From Bradyrhizobium erythrophlei (GTDB lineage Bacteria; Pseudomonadota; Alphaproteobacteria; Rhizobiales; Xanthobacteraceae): 64,000 nucleotides of DNA. The notes under the pieces were generated by a model, which saw only the letters and a program-made list of their open reading frames with translations, ran no database searches and had not been told where the DNA came from. Below, piece after piece: positions 1-8,913 of this stretch (position 1 is the first letter of the stretch; every line of letters starts with the position of its first letter). The stretch covers positions 2,531,501 to 2,595,500 of the forward strand of contig FSRD01000001.1 in the NCBI GenBank assembly GCA_900129675.1. Direction: 5' to 3'. The position numbers and the translations under genes were made by a program.

Positions 1-1399
1 TTTTTCTGTCGCGAATTCAATTTGCCTTCACCATCACGTTCCATATCATCTTTCCATCCTTCACGATCGGCCTTGCAGCCTGGCTGACCGTTCTGGAAGC
101 GCTTCATCTTAGAACCGGTCGCCCGGTCTATCAGGTGCTTTTTGAATTCTGGCTGAAGATATTCGGCGTGGCATTCGGATTGGGCGTGGTGTCGGGGATC
201 GTGATGGCATTCCAGTTCGGTACCAACTGGAGCGTGCTGTCGAAAATGTCCGGCCCGATCCAGGGCCCCCTCCTGATGTACGAGACGTTTACCGCCTTCA
301 TGCTCGAAGCCAGTTTCTTCGGTGTCCTGATCTTTGGCCGCAGCCGCGTGCCGCCATGGTTCTATCTGTTCTCAACCGCGATGGTCGCGCTGGGCACCAC
401 GTTCTCGGCGTTCTGGATCATGGTCAATAACAGCTGGATGCAGGTGCCATCAGGATATGTCATGGAAAATGGCGGCTTCGTTCCGAACGATTGGACCAAG
501 ATCATCTTCAACTCGGTGGTGTGGTCACGCTTTCCGCACATGTTGCTGGCTTCCTACCTGACAGGCGCCTTCTGCGTTGCCGCGACCGGCGCGTGGTATC
601 TGCTGCGCAAGGTGTATCACGCCGAGTCCCGCATCATGCTGCGCATGGGCCTTGGGCTCGCCGCTGTGTTGATGCCGATTCAGCTTTTCTTCGGACATCT
701 GAACGGTGGCTATGTCAACACCTATCAGCCTTCCAAGATGGCTGCGATCGAGGGACGCTGGAACGATGAGAAACCAGGCTCCGAAGTCCTGTTCGCATGG
801 CCGGACGTGGCGAACCGGCGCAACCTGTACGCGATCACGCTACCCCCGCCTTTCGGCAGCCTGATCGATTCCGACAGCTTCACCGCGGGGGAAACCGGAC
901 TCAACAGCATCCCCCGGGAGAACTGGCCGCCGGTGGTCGTCCCGTTCTTCAGCTTCCGGATCATGGTGGGATGCGGTCTGGTGATGCTGGGGCTCGCCTG
1001 GCTCGGTACTTATCTGAGTTTCGGGCAGCGCCTGGTGCGCAATCGTTTCCTGCTCTGGCTGACTTTTCTGAGCTTTCCACTGCCCTTCATTGCGATCATT
1101 ACCGGCTGGTTCACCGCCGAAGTCGGCCGTCAGCCCTGGGTGGTTTTGGAGTGTTACGAACCGCCGACGCCATGACGCCGTTCCTGACGACGCGCGCGGC
1201 GACTATCTCGCTCGTGGTCTTCTGTGCGGTCTACGCCTTCATCTTCCTGTTCGGTACGTTCTATATTTATCGGCTTATCCGCACCGGTCCGCGTGGCAAG
1301 CTGTTCGAGACACCGCATCTCGCGGTTCCGAACCGGCCGATGTCGCTGGCCGACGAAGAACAAATTCAGGAACCAAGCTACGTCATCGCTGGAGAATAG
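1..1399 (+). pseudogene. cydA: Cytochrome bd (CIO-type) quinol oxidase subunit I, 5'-partial and frameshifted
   Basis: The frame is open from position 3 and enters the window already inside the CydA N-terminus (RIQFAFTITFHIIFPSF, with the first-helix His expected to bind heme). It continues through FFGHLNGG and the quinol-site motif GWFTAEVGRQPW. Subunit I carries the hemes and oxidises quinol at the inner membrane. At the T run 1144-1147 the frame runs out into a short tail stopping at 1175, while the expected continuation (VLRTADAMTP, a last membrane helix, and a tail ending VIAGE at 1399) is in the -1 frame. One missing base restores a single protein. Total length near 465 residues suggests the short Q-loop CIO type. 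The break is either a real lesion or a homopolymer sequencing error. Confidence 0.88.
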
Positions 1400-1401
1400 C
1401 C

Positions 1402-1467
1402 ATGTTCATGCTCTGGCTCTCGCTGTTTGCCGCCAGCATTGTGCTCTACGTCATCGCAGGAAGATAA
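1402..1467 (+). CDS. 21-residue membrane micro-protein between cydA and cydB, resembling the CydB N-terminus
   Basis: A 21-codon ORF begins 2 bp after the cydA stop and ends 2 bp before the cydB ATG. It is a single hydrophobic helix. Its core WLSLFAASIVLYV aligns without gaps to WVSLLAISILLYV at the CydB N-terminus, 11 of 21 positions being identical over the whole length, and the DNA around both starts is alike (GGA-GA/AGATA-CCATG). This points to a small tandem duplication of the cydB start. It may act like CydX/CydS-type accessory helices of bd oxidases, but that is inference; it could also be a translational-coupling relic. Confidence 0.5.
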   Translation: MFMLWLSLFAASIVLYVIAGR

Positions 1468-1469
1468 CC

Positions 1470-2459
1470 ATGATCATGTTCTGGGTGTCGCTTTTGGCCA
1501 TCAGCATTCTGCTTTACGTGCTGCTTGACGGTGTCGATCTCGGCGTCGGCTTGCTGTTCGGCCTGGCGACCGGCGAAACCAGGCGTGGCGCGATGCTGAG
1601 CGCCGTTGCGCCGATCTGGGACGGCAACGAGACCTGGCTGGTGGTCACCGCGGTTATCCTGTGGGGAGCGTTCCCCGTCGTCTATGCGACGTTGCTGTCG
1701 GCCTTCTATCTTCCTCTCATCGTCATGCTGCTGGGCCTGATCTTGCGCGGCGTAGCATTCGAGTTTCGTTACAAGACCCAACGGCTGCGCTGGGTCTGGG
1801 ATATGAGCTTTGCCGGCGGGTCCCTGATCGCGACTTTTATACAGGGGTTGACGGTCGGTGCACTGGTGGAAGGTCTGCAGTTCACGAACGGCGAATATTC
1901 CGGTGGTGACGTCGGCTGGCTCACGCCGTTCGCGGTCCTTTGCGGTTTCGGCCTGTGCCTCGGCTATGCGCTTCTCGGCGCCTGCTGGCTGGTCAGAAAA
2001 TGCGACGCCGAGGTCCGCGACATCGCTCGCCGTCAGATCCCTGTACTCGCGGTCGGCGTGTTGGCGTTCCTTGTGCTTGTCTTTGCTTACGCGCTCGCCG
2101 AACACCTTCCGATCCTGCATCGTTGGATCGATCGACCGTATCTGTTCGTATTCCCCGCGGTTGGAGCCGCTGCCGCAACAGTCCTTGCGCTCAGCATCCT
2201 GAACCACAATGACTACTGGCCGTTCTATATGGTCGCACTGATCTTTCTATCAGCGTTTGGCACCCTGGCGCTGTCCTTCTGGCCATACATGATCCCCCTC
2301 GTCATCACCGTCGACGGCGCCGCCGCGCCGCAGTCCAGCCTTCGGTTCATGTTCTGGGGCGGCGCCGTCGTATTCCCGCTGATGCTGCTCTACACAGTCA
2401 TCAGCTACGGCGTCTTCCGGGGAAAAGTCCGGGCGACAGCCGGCTACGGACACCATTGA
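1470..2459 (+). CDS. cydB: Cytochrome bd (CIO-type) quinol oxidase subunit II
   Basis: This 329-residue, multi-helix membrane protein has the CydB hallmarks: YVLLDGVDLGVGLLFG near the N-terminus, APIWDGNETWLV at about residues 46-58, and FEFRYK around residue 100. With CydA it forms the cytochrome bd-type terminal oxidase that reduces oxygen with quinol electrons without pumping protons. The ATG at 1470 lies 2 bp after the micro-ORF stop, so translation is probably coupled. The gene is intact, unlike cydA. CIO-type oxidases are usually cyanide tolerant; whether this one is cannot be read from subunit II. Confidence 0.93.
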   Translation: MIMFWVSLLAISILLYVLLDGVDLGVGLLFGLATGETRRGAMLSAVAPIWDGNETWLVVTAVILWGAFPVVYATLLSAFYLPLIVMLLGLILRGVAFEFRYKTQRLRWVWDMSFAGGSLIATFIQGLTVGALVEGLQFTNGEYSGGDVGWLTPFAVLCGFGLCLGYALLGACWLVRKCDAEVRDIARRQIPVLAVGVLAFLVLVFAYALAEHLPILHRWIDRPYLFVFPAVGAAAATVLALSILNHNDYWPFYMVALIFLSAFGTLALSFWPYMIPLVITVDGAAAPQSSLRFMFWGGAVVFPLMLLYTVISYGVFRGKVRATAGYGHH

Positions 2460-2604
2460 GTGGGACGGCAGGGAAATTGTGCTCGGCAACGAGCCCGTGA
2501 ATGGGTCCGACGGAGTTCCCCGTCATGCCTTCCGGCGCCTACGGTCGTCAGTGTGAGCGGGTTCTGATCAGGACGATGTCGGGCACCGCAACGTTGGGAT
2601 AGGC

Positions 2605-3021
2605 TCAAGCCGCGCTTGTGCTGAGCTGCTTCACGCCGAAGCGCTTCTCGAACTCCACCATGTTGACGATGCCGCGGCGATGGGTGCCGTCGCCGATCTT
2701 GCGGTCACCGTCCCAGGCCTCGACCTCGAACAGAACGCTCTTACTGTCGATCTCGACCACGCGAGCAACGGCGCGGACCGTGCGGCCGACCGGCGTTGCG
2801 GCGAGATGGCGGACTTTCACGTCCATGCCGACGCTTACGAAGCCGTCTGGAAGATGGCGAACAACCGCGGAGCCTGACGCCATCTCCATGTGCAGGATCA
2901 TGATAGGAGTAGCGTAGACCCGCGGCATATCAGCCACGAAATGAGCGACCGTCATCACCGATGTGACGGTCACGGTCATCTCGGCGGTCATACCGACCCT
3001 GACGTTGCTGAGCGCAAGCAT
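2605..3021 (-). CDS. Hotdog-fold thioesterase family protein (FlK-like)
   Basis: A 138-residue cytoplasmic protein with the hotdog pattern of FlK-like thioesterases: VTVTSVMTVAHFVADMPRVYATP, then a helix region LHMEMASGSAVVRHL, then SVGMDVKVRHLAATPVGRTV, which is the typical acyl-CoA thioesterase core strand. Members hydrolyse small acyl-CoA thioesters; the substrate cannot be told here. The ATG at 3021 has a GAGGA ribosome site about 5 bp upstream. It stands alone, on the same strand as the bicupin gene upstream but separated from it by a strong hairpin at 3059-3090. Confidence 0.75.
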   Translation of the reverse strand: MLALSNVRVGMTAEMTVTVTSVMTVAHFVADMPRVYATPIMILHMEMASGSAVVRHLPDGFVSVGMDVKVRHLAATPVGRTVRAVARVVEIDSKSVLFEVEAWDGDRKIGDGTHRRGIVNMVEFEKRFGVKQLSTSAA

Positions 3022-3058
3022 ATGTTCCTCGCCAACGATTCGGAGTGGACTGACGGCC

Positions 3059-3090
3059 TTTCCGGCACCAGTAGTGACTGGTGCCGGAAA
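3059..3090. terminator. 13-bp perfect hairpin after the bicupin gene
   Basis: TTTCCGGCACCAG (3059-3071) and its exact reverse complement (3078-3090) enclose a 6-nt loop. It lies 20 bp beyond the bicupin stop and before the thioesterase start. There is no clear T tract on the minus strand, so it may end transcription inefficiently or stabilise the mRNA end. Confidence 0.6.
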
Positions 3091-3110
3091 TCCTGTTTTG
3101 CCGTTGCGAT

Positions 3111-4358
3111 CTATGATTTAGGCATCACGCCCGGCGCGTTCTCCGGCCATTTTGCGATGGTCGCTTCGTCGACATTCAGATGCTGGGCAACCAGCGCCGG
3201 CGGCGTATGCGTCAGCCAGTTCGACAGGGAGACCTCTTCGTAATGCGAGGCCCTGAAGACCGCGACAAAGACCATGTCCGTGTCGCCGACATTCTCGACA
3301 TAATGCCCCAGGCTTTTCTTGACGTAGCCGATGTCTCCGGGATTGAAATCCATGGTCATCGCATTCGGTCCGGTATTGAACACCGTCATGCGTGCCTTGC
3401 CCTTGATATAATACTGCCATTCGTCGGCTTTCGGATGCCAGTGCATTTCGCGGACTGCGCCCGGACGAACCGTCACCAGCGCGGCCGCAATCCTCGTTGA
3501 GACCATGAAGTTGCTGCTGTCGGCAATCCGCACTTCGCCGGCCTCGGATTGCTTCGTCGGAGTTGACGATCCAAGCCTGAAGATGAAGGGATGAGGCGGA
3601 ACGCCCCCGGCCTTGTTGACGGCGGCGCGGTCCGATGTCAGATCGCCGGGCAGCGTTCCCTGGAAGATCCAGAGGTTTTGCAGCGGAATGTTGGCGAACG
3701 TCTTGGCCGGAACGCCAAAATTCTTGGCAAGCACCTCGGGAGGGGTATGGGCGAACCAGTCGGTCACCAATAGCGTATTGAACTCGCTGGCGTCGCCGTC
3801 GTCAAAGCAGATCACAAATTCGCAGCCGTCCGGGCCGAGCCCCTGCAACGAATGCGGCTGGCCTGCAGGGAAATACCACAGATCGCCCTCATTAACGTCC
3901 GCGATGTATGGCCGGCCCACGGCGTCGAGAACCGTAACGCGGCAACTGCCGTACGTCATGATCGCCCACTCCGCCGCCTGGTGCCAGTGCAACTCCCTGA
4001 TACCGCCGGCCGTCAACCGCATGTTGACTCCGGTGATCGTGTCGGAAATCGCAAAATCCTTCTGCGTCACCTCGCGCGCCCAGCCGCCGTTCTGGACCCG
4101 CTTTGGCGCATTGTTGAATGAGGCCCAGTCCATCGGCATGCCGCCGACGTCGGTTGCCGGCGGAAATTGCGCCGAGGGAAACTGGTTGCCGATGGCCTCG
4201 CTTTGCGGGCCAGGATCCTTGAGGGTGCCTGGAGCCTTGGCGTTGACAGCGCCTTGCGGCGGCTGGTCCGGGTTACCAAAGGAGGCAGCACGTGCTGCGC
4301 TCGCGGTCATCACAGCACCAGCAGCGGATACCGCCAGCACATCTCGTCTCGAAAACAT
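3111..4358 (-). CDS. Exported bicupin oxalate decarboxylase-like protein
   Basis: A 415-residue two-cupin protein of the OxdC/OxdD family. The N-terminus MFSRRDVLAVSAAGAV with an AxA site looks like a Tat-type signal, so it probably acts in the periplasm. Each half has a Mn-binding HxH-x4-E signature (ELHWHQAAEWAIM near residue 125 and EMHWHPKADEWQYY near residue 305) and a later metal His (PHSLQG; LGHYVEN). The lid segment after FDDG reads SEFNT, close to SENST of Bacillus OxdC, keeping the Glu that favours decarboxylation of oxalate to formate over oxidation. A motif of the CTAAA-N6-TTTAG type lies about 65 bp upstream. Formate production would fit the formate-dehydrogenase-like genes further on, but no link is proven. 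Confidence 0.85.
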   Translation of the reverse strand: MFSRRDVLAVSAAGAVMTASAARAASFGNPDQPPQGAVNAKAPGTLKDPGPQSEAIGNQFPSAQFPPATDVGGMPMDWASFNNAPKRVQNGGWAREVTQKDFAISDTITGVNMRLTAGGIRELHWHQAAEWAIMTYGSCRVTVLDAVGRPYIADVNEGDLWYFPAGQPHSLQGLGPDGCEFVICFDDGDASEFNTLLVTDWFAHTPPEVLAKNFGVPAKTFANIPLQNLWIFQGTLPGDLTSDRAAVNKAGGVPPHPFIFRLGSSTPTKQSEAGEVRIADSSNFMVSTRIAAALVTVRPGAVREMHWHPKADEWQYYIKGKARMTVFNTGPNAMTMDFNPGDIGYVKKSLGHYVENVGDTDMVFVAVFRASHYEEVSLSNWLTHTPPALVAQHLNVDEATIAKWPENAPGVMPKS

Positions 4359-4422
4359 TGTTGTCGCTCCTCTAAAAATTAAACTGCGCGTACATCAAAG
4401 ATAGTTTCACGATTTTCGTGAG

Positions 4423-4442
4423 CCACTAAATTAAGTTTTCAG
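4423..4442 (-). promoter_or_regulatory. Candidate palindromic operator, copy 1 (bicupin gene)
   Basis: On the minus strand this reads TGAAAACTTAATTTAGTGG, a copy of the recurring 19-bp element with core CTAAA-N6-TTTAG. Its near edge is about 65 bp from the bicupin ATG at 4358. Confidence 0.5.
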
Positions 4443-4488
4443 AATGTCTTGCGGATCGAGCCAACATGAATCGTTGGCATGCCGAGCG

Positions 4489-5031
4489 TCAATTCCGGGA
4501 GCGGGTGCTGTTGGTGTTCAGGTCCGACGCGGACGTCCGGGTCGGCACGCGGATTTCGACCACGCCGTGGTTGAGAGCCTGATGGCACGAATTGCATGCG
4601 TCAGTCAGGCCGGCATAGGCTTTGGTAAACGCGGTGGCGTCTTTCGATTGGATCGCGCTCCTCAATTCCTTGAACGGCTGCTCCGTCACAGAGGCGATCA
4701 TGGCCGGAAAAGAGACGTCGTGTTCGACCGGATGGGCGTGCCCAAGGCGATTGAACGCGCCATGCAGATTTCCAAGCTCGTAGGCTGCAAACTCCCAGTT
4801 TCCATCCTGCTCGGCCCGCCAGAGCCGCTCGTGCCGCGGTTGAATCGTCGCGATCATGAGGTCACTGATGCTGGGGAGATAATCGTTAGCGTGAGGCGAA
4901 GGCGGCGTCGCCTCAGGTCCCGCGGCCAGGCCGCGCGAGGTCGCAAGGCCGATCGCGACGGCCGCAGCAATCGCGATCGTGGCAACCACGATCGGGCGGC
5001 GCTGACTGCTTGCTGCTACTTTCCCGCTCAT
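4489..5031 (-). CDS. Membrane-anchored or secreted c-type cytochrome of the aldehyde oxidoreductase operon
   Basis: A 180-residue protein with a hydrophobic N-terminal segment (residues 13-36, signal or anchor) and one c-type heme site CNSCH near residue 148 in a helical, cytochrome c'-like C-terminal part. Its start overlaps the stop of the paoC-like gene (ATGA, 5028-5031), so it is the last gene of that operon and probably takes electrons from the periplasmic molybdoenzyme. The E. coli paoABC operon lacks such a gene; cytochrome partners are common for other periplasmic xanthine-oxidase-family enzymes. Function is inferred from position. Confidence 0.72.
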   Translation of the reverse strand: MSGKVAASSQRRPIVVATIAIAAAVAIGLATSRGLAAGPEATPPSPHANDYLPSISDLMIATIQPRHERLWRAEQDGNWEFAAYELGNLHGAFNRLGHAHPVEHDVSFPAMIASVTEQPFKELRSAIQSKDATAFTKAYAGLTDACNSCHQALNHGVVEIRVPTRTSASDLNTNSTRSRN

Positions 5032-7165
5032 GCACGCTCAGGCAGGCCGGAAAGCAGCTTGTCGAGCGTGATTGGATAATTCCGGATCCGGACGCCGCAC
5101 GCGTTGTAGACCGTGTTGCCGATCGAGGCGCCGGCGCCGCAGATTCCAAGTTCGCCGATCCCCTTGCTCTTTAGCGGATTGGACTTGTCGTCCAGTTCGG
5201 AAAGAAACATGGCGTCGATGGCCGGAATATCGGCGTGCACCGGTACCAGGTATTCGGCGAGATCCCGATTGACGAAATAGCCGAAGCGGGGATCGAGCGT
5301 CATGCCTTCGTGCAGCGCGGCGCCGACGCCGAATACCATTCCGCCGATCGCCTGAGACCGCGCCGTCTTGGCATTTAGCACACGGCCGGCGGTGAATACG
5401 CCGAGCATGCGCCGCACTCGTACCTCGCCGGTATCTTCATCGACGCCGACTTCAGCGAAACGCGCGCCGTAGGATTGTTGCGAGAAATCCTGCGCGGTGC
5501 GTCCGGGCCTGATCTCCCCGTCGGCTTCGACACCACCGCCCGCGACGAGCTTTGTCAGCGGGATGGATTGCTCCTCGAATTCGATGCTGCCGTTGGCAAA
5601 GCGAGCGGTCCTGGCGTCCATGCCGGCCAATTGCGCGAGCTTTTCACGCAACACCTGGCAAGCCTCGAACAGGGCCGAGCCCGAGCTGCCTGTGCCGAAC
5701 GAGCCTCCCGAGCCCGCAGCTTCCGGAAAGCTGGTATCGCCGAGTTCGACCCGGATACGTTCCATCGGCAGTCCGAGCATGTCGGCGGTGATCTGCGCCA
5801 GGATGGTATAAGTCCCGGTGCCGATGTCGGTCATCGCCATCCGCACGGTGGCGAGACCATCGGAATTCAGTCGGACATTGGCCTTGGAAAGCCGAAGCGG
5901 GTTGCCGCGAGTCGCCGCGGCCATGCCCATTCCCACCAGCCAGCGCCCGTCGCAATCAAATGACGGCTCGAGAACGGGATGTGTTTTTCCGGGTCTTCGC
6001 CCGGCTCGTTTCGAATGCGTAATTCGATCGGATCGAGATTGAGCTTTTCGGCGAGTTCGTCCATCGCACATTCGAGTGCCATCAGCCCGACGGATTCGCC
6101 CGGGGCACGCATCGAGGACGCGACCGGAATATCCAGCGGCACGAGACGATGTCGCGTCAGCCGATTGGGACCGGCATAGAGCGTACGGGTCTGCAGGGCC
6201 GCGCCCTCAAAGGTTTGCTCGCTGGGTAAATTGCCGGAGAATACATCGTGGCCGATCGCTAGAATGCGGCCATCGCGATCGGTGCCCAGGCGCAGCCGCT
6301 GGATCGTGTCGGAGCGGTGGGTCGTGACGTGAAAGATCTGCTGGCGCGTCAGCGCGACTTTCACCGGCCGCGTGAGTTCCCGCGCGGCGATCGCCGCCAG
6401 GATAGCATCGGCATTGACCCAGAGTTTGCCGCCGAAACCGCCGCCGATGAACGGGCTGATCAGGCGTATGTTCTCGACGGGAATTTTCAGGGTTGTCGCG
6501 ATGACCTGCTGACCCTGATTGAGCATCTGGTTGGCGGTATGCAGGATCAATTTGTCGCCGTCCCACATCGCCAGAGTGGCATGCGGTTCCATCATCGCAT
6601 GGCTTTGCAATGGGGTGGCATAGGTCACATCGAGCTGCACCGGGGCGCTGGCGAGCGCGCCCGCGAAATCGCCTACCGCGCTGTCGGCGGGCTGACTATC
6701 GCTGGGCCGCGGAACGCGTGCCGCACCGAGGTTGCCGCGGAGCGCATATTTTCCGACCGCCCGATCATATTTGATGTCCACGAGATAAGCGGCCGCTCTG
6801 GCATCCTCGAAACTCTCGGCGATCACGAAGGCAACCGGCTGGCCGTAGCGCGTCACCTGCGGCCCCGTGAGCACCGGATGCGCTTCACGGTGATTGCCGG
6901 TGCCCTGCGCAGGCGCGTTGTGATGGGTGAGAACCAGCACGACGCCCGGAGTCTTCTCCGCGGCGCGTGTGTCGATTGATCGGATCGTTCCTTTCCCGAT
7001 CGAAGCTTCGACCACAAAGCCATAGAGCACGTTGTCCTGTTGCATCTCATAGGCATAACGCGCCCCGCCGGTGACCTTCATTCGGCCGTCGACGCGGTCG
7101 AGCGGTTTGCCGACGATTCCCTGTGCATCGAGTGCATTGGGACCAACGGGTGAGTTCATTTCCAT
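5028..7165 (-). pseudogene. paoC: Molybdopterin-binding subunit of periplasmic aldehyde oxidoreductase, disrupted
   Basis: The 5' part (7165 to about 5954) encodes the N-terminal half of a xanthine-oxidase-family large subunit (GKPLDRVDGRMKVTGGARY; FIGGGFGGK; MRAPGESVGLMALECAMDELA) and ends in frame with PFSSRHLI. The 3' part, in another frame from about 5951, continues DGRWLVGMGMAAATRGN through GSGGSFGTGSSGSA and KGIGELGICGAGASIGNTVYNA to the stop. Homologs have about 25 residues between these blocks; here they are missing and the junction near 5951-5955 is out of frame. This is an internal deletion of roughly 70-80 bp, not a homopolymer slip. The active-site Glu motif (KGIGE) survives only in the out-of-frame part, so the enzyme should be inactive unless the junction is an assembly fault. 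Confidence 0.85.
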
Positions 7166-7178
7166 GCGTTCGCTCCCC

Positions 7179-8159
7179 TTAAGTCCGGGTCGTCTCTGCC
7201 ATCACGCTGTGCAGCGTACGCCGCGTCAGCGGCAGCTTGAAATCATTGCCGCTGAACCCGCGTGCGCCTTCGAGTACGGCATTTGCAGCCGCATTGAAGC
7301 TGGCAGTATCCGCAGAGGCGTTAGCTAACCTTTGCTCTGCCTGTTCTATGCGCCACGGCTTGTGTGCCAGACCGCCGAAGGCGAGCCGGGCCGAACGAAT
7401 GCGACCACGCGCTGAATCGACGATCGCGGCAACTGAAACCAGCGCGAACGCATAGGAGGCGCGATCGCGGACCTTGCGATAGACCTGTACACCCGGAGGC
7501 GGCGGGGGCAGCGTCACCGACGTAATGATTTCGCCTGGCTTGAGCGATGTCTCGATCTCGGGAGTGTTGCCCGGAAGACGATGGAACTCCGCGATCGGAA
7601 TGACTGTGGTTTCGCCTTGGCGATTGACGGTCTCCACCTTGGCGTCAAGCGCCCGCATCGCCACCGCCATATCCGACGGATGCGTCGCAATGCAGTGCTC
7701 GCTGGTGCCCAGGATCGCATGAATGCGATTGAAGCCTGCGAGCGCCGCACAGCCGGACCCGGGGATGCGCTTGTTGCAGGGCTTTGTGATGTCATAGAAA
7801 TAGTAGCAGCGGGTCCGCTGCAGCAGATTGCCGCCGGTCGTGGCCTTGTTGCGCAGCTGCGCGCTGGCGCCTGCCAGCAATGCGCGGCTCAGGACGCCAT
7901 AACGCAGCCGCACGCGTGGGTCGGCGGCAAGATCGCTGTTTCGAACCATCGTGCCGATACGCAAGCCCCCTTCGGGCGTCTCTTCGATCCTGTCGAGGGG
8001 CAGCCGGTTGATGTCGATTAGCCGGGATGGCGTCTCGACCTGCAATTTCATCAGGTCGAGCAAATTGGTGCCGCCGGCAATGATTTTGGCGCCGGGCTTG
8101 ATGGCAGCAGTGGCCGCCTGCGTGACGGAATCGGCGCGTTGATAGGTGAAAGCCTTCAT
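7179..8159 (-). CDS. paoB: FAD-binding subunit of periplasmic aldehyde oxidoreductase (PaoB-like)
   Basis: A 326-residue CoxM-type flavoprotein: [15 protein letters not shown], the FAD pyrophosphate motif [13 protein letters not shown] (about residues 26-38) and [13 protein letters not shown] near residue 110. Cysteines after this point ([20 protein letters not shown]) match the extra [4Fe-4S] cluster loop known from E. coli PaoB. It passes electrons from the 2Fe-2S subunit to FAD. The ATG at 8159 overlaps the paoA stop (ATGA), which favours it over longer readings. The gene is intact although its catalytic partner downstream is broken. Confidence 0.88.
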   Translation of the reverse strand: MKAFTYQRADSVTQAATAAIKPGAKIIAGGTNLLDLMKLQVETPSRLIDINRLPLDRIEETPEGGLRIGTMVRNSDLAADPRVRLRYGVLSRALLAGASAQLRNKATTGGNLLQRTRCYYFYDITKPCNKRIPGSGCAALAGFNRIHAILGTSEHCIATHPSDMAVAMRALDAKVETVNRQGETTVIPIAEFHRLPGNTPEIETSLKPGEIITSVTLPPPPPGVQVYRKVRDRASYAFALVSVAAIVDSARGRIRSARLAFGGLAHKPWRIEQAEQRLANASADTASFNAAANAVLEGARGFSGNDFKLPLTRRTLHSVMAETTRT

Positions 8160-8821
8160 GTCGGCATTCCCGCGGCTTGTTCGATGGCCGCCACGATGTT
8201 GGGATAGGCCGCGCAGCGGCAGATGTTGCCGCTCATCCGCTCTCGAATTTCCGCATCGTTGAGTTCGGCGGGCGGGTGCGTCAGGTCCTCCGTTACATAG
8301 CTCGGCATGCCCAACCGGCTTTCGGCCAGCATTCCGACCGCGGAGCATATCTGGCCGGAAGTGCAGTAGCCGCACTGAAAGCCGTCATGTTCGACGAACG
8401 CCGCCTGCAGCGGATGCAGATCGTCACCCCGTGCAAGCCCCTCGATCGTGGTGATGGAGTGGCCATCGTGCATCGCCGCAAGCGTCAGGCAGGAGTTGAT
8501 GCGGCGTCCATCGATCAGTACCGTGCAGGCGCCGCATTGGCCGTGATCGCAACCCTTCTTCGAACCGGTCAGCGCGAGGTGTTCGCGCAACGCGTCCAGC
8601 AATGTCGTGCGGGGATCCAGCGTCAGCGAATGAGGCTGGCCGTTGATCTGAAGTTCGACCTTCACGGGAGGCGGGAGCGGTTCGTTGTCATAGGCCTCGC
8701 CCGCCGCTAAAGCGGCACGTGGTAGCGTGGTCAGGAGCAGCGCAGTGGCTCCGGTCTCGATCACCGTGCGGCGGGTAACTTCAAATGCATTTGGCTCCGC
8801 ATCAGGTTCGTGCTCGTCCAT
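8156..8821 (-). CDS. paoA: Exported (2Fe-2S) subunit of aldehyde oxidoreductase (PaoA-like)
   Basis: A 221-residue protein with two [2Fe-2S] sites in the usual order: a plant-ferredoxin-type site [16 protein letters not shown] (about residues 89-104) and an alpha-helical site [12 protein letters not shown] ... [12 protein letters not shown] towards the C-terminus. The N-terminus [15 protein letters not shown] followed by an AxA site resembles a Tat signal, which is how PaoA carries the folded complex to the periplasm. It is the first gene of a four-gene minus-strand operon (paoA, paoB, paoC, cytochrome) with ATGA couplings at two junctions. Two hairpins lie just upstream of its start. Confidence 0.9.
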   Translation of the reverse strand: MDEHEPDAEPNAFEVTRRTVIETGATALLLTTLPRAALAAGEAYDNEPLPPPVKVELQINGQPHSLTLDPRTTLLDALREHLALTGSKKGCDHGQCGACTVLIDGRRINSCLTLAAMHDGHSITTIEGLARGDDLHPLQAAFVEHDGFQCGYCTSGQICSAVGMLAESRLGMPSYVTEDLTHPPAELNDAEIRERMSGNICRCAAYPNIVAAIEQAAGMPT

Positions 8822-8833
8822 GATTGCTCCATG

Positions 8834-8850
8834 TTCACGAAGTCCGTGAA
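8834..8850. promoter_or_regulatory. Inverted repeat TTCACG-N5-CGTGAA before paoA
   Basis: Perfect 6-bp arms with a 5-bp spacer, 13 bp upstream of the paoA ATG. It could be an operator or a small leader hairpin covering the ribosome-binding region. No regulator gene is adjacent. Confidence 0.4.
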
Positions 8851-8858
8851 GACCGTCT

Positions 8859-8897
8859 GCAGGAAGACATCAGGCTTACGGCCTGGGGTCTTCCTGC
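8859..8897. promoter_or_regulatory. Two-tier hairpin between the cupin gene and paoA
   Basis: Outer arms GCAGGAAGAC (8859-8868) and GTCTTCCTGC (8888-8897) pair perfectly and enclose inner arms CAGGC (8871-8875) and GCCTG (8881-8885) around a TTACG loop. It begins 17 bp beyond the small cupin stop (8914). No T run follows on either strand. It may be a terminator of the cupin gene or a leader structure of the pao operon. Confidence 0.5.
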
Positions 8898-8913
8898 CGC
8901 AGGGACAACCGGC

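Noticed and set aside
1446..2207. A 253-codon minus-strand ORF opposite cydB
   Set aside because: Charged, domain-free translation opposite a clear membrane protein gene; a third-position GC artefact.
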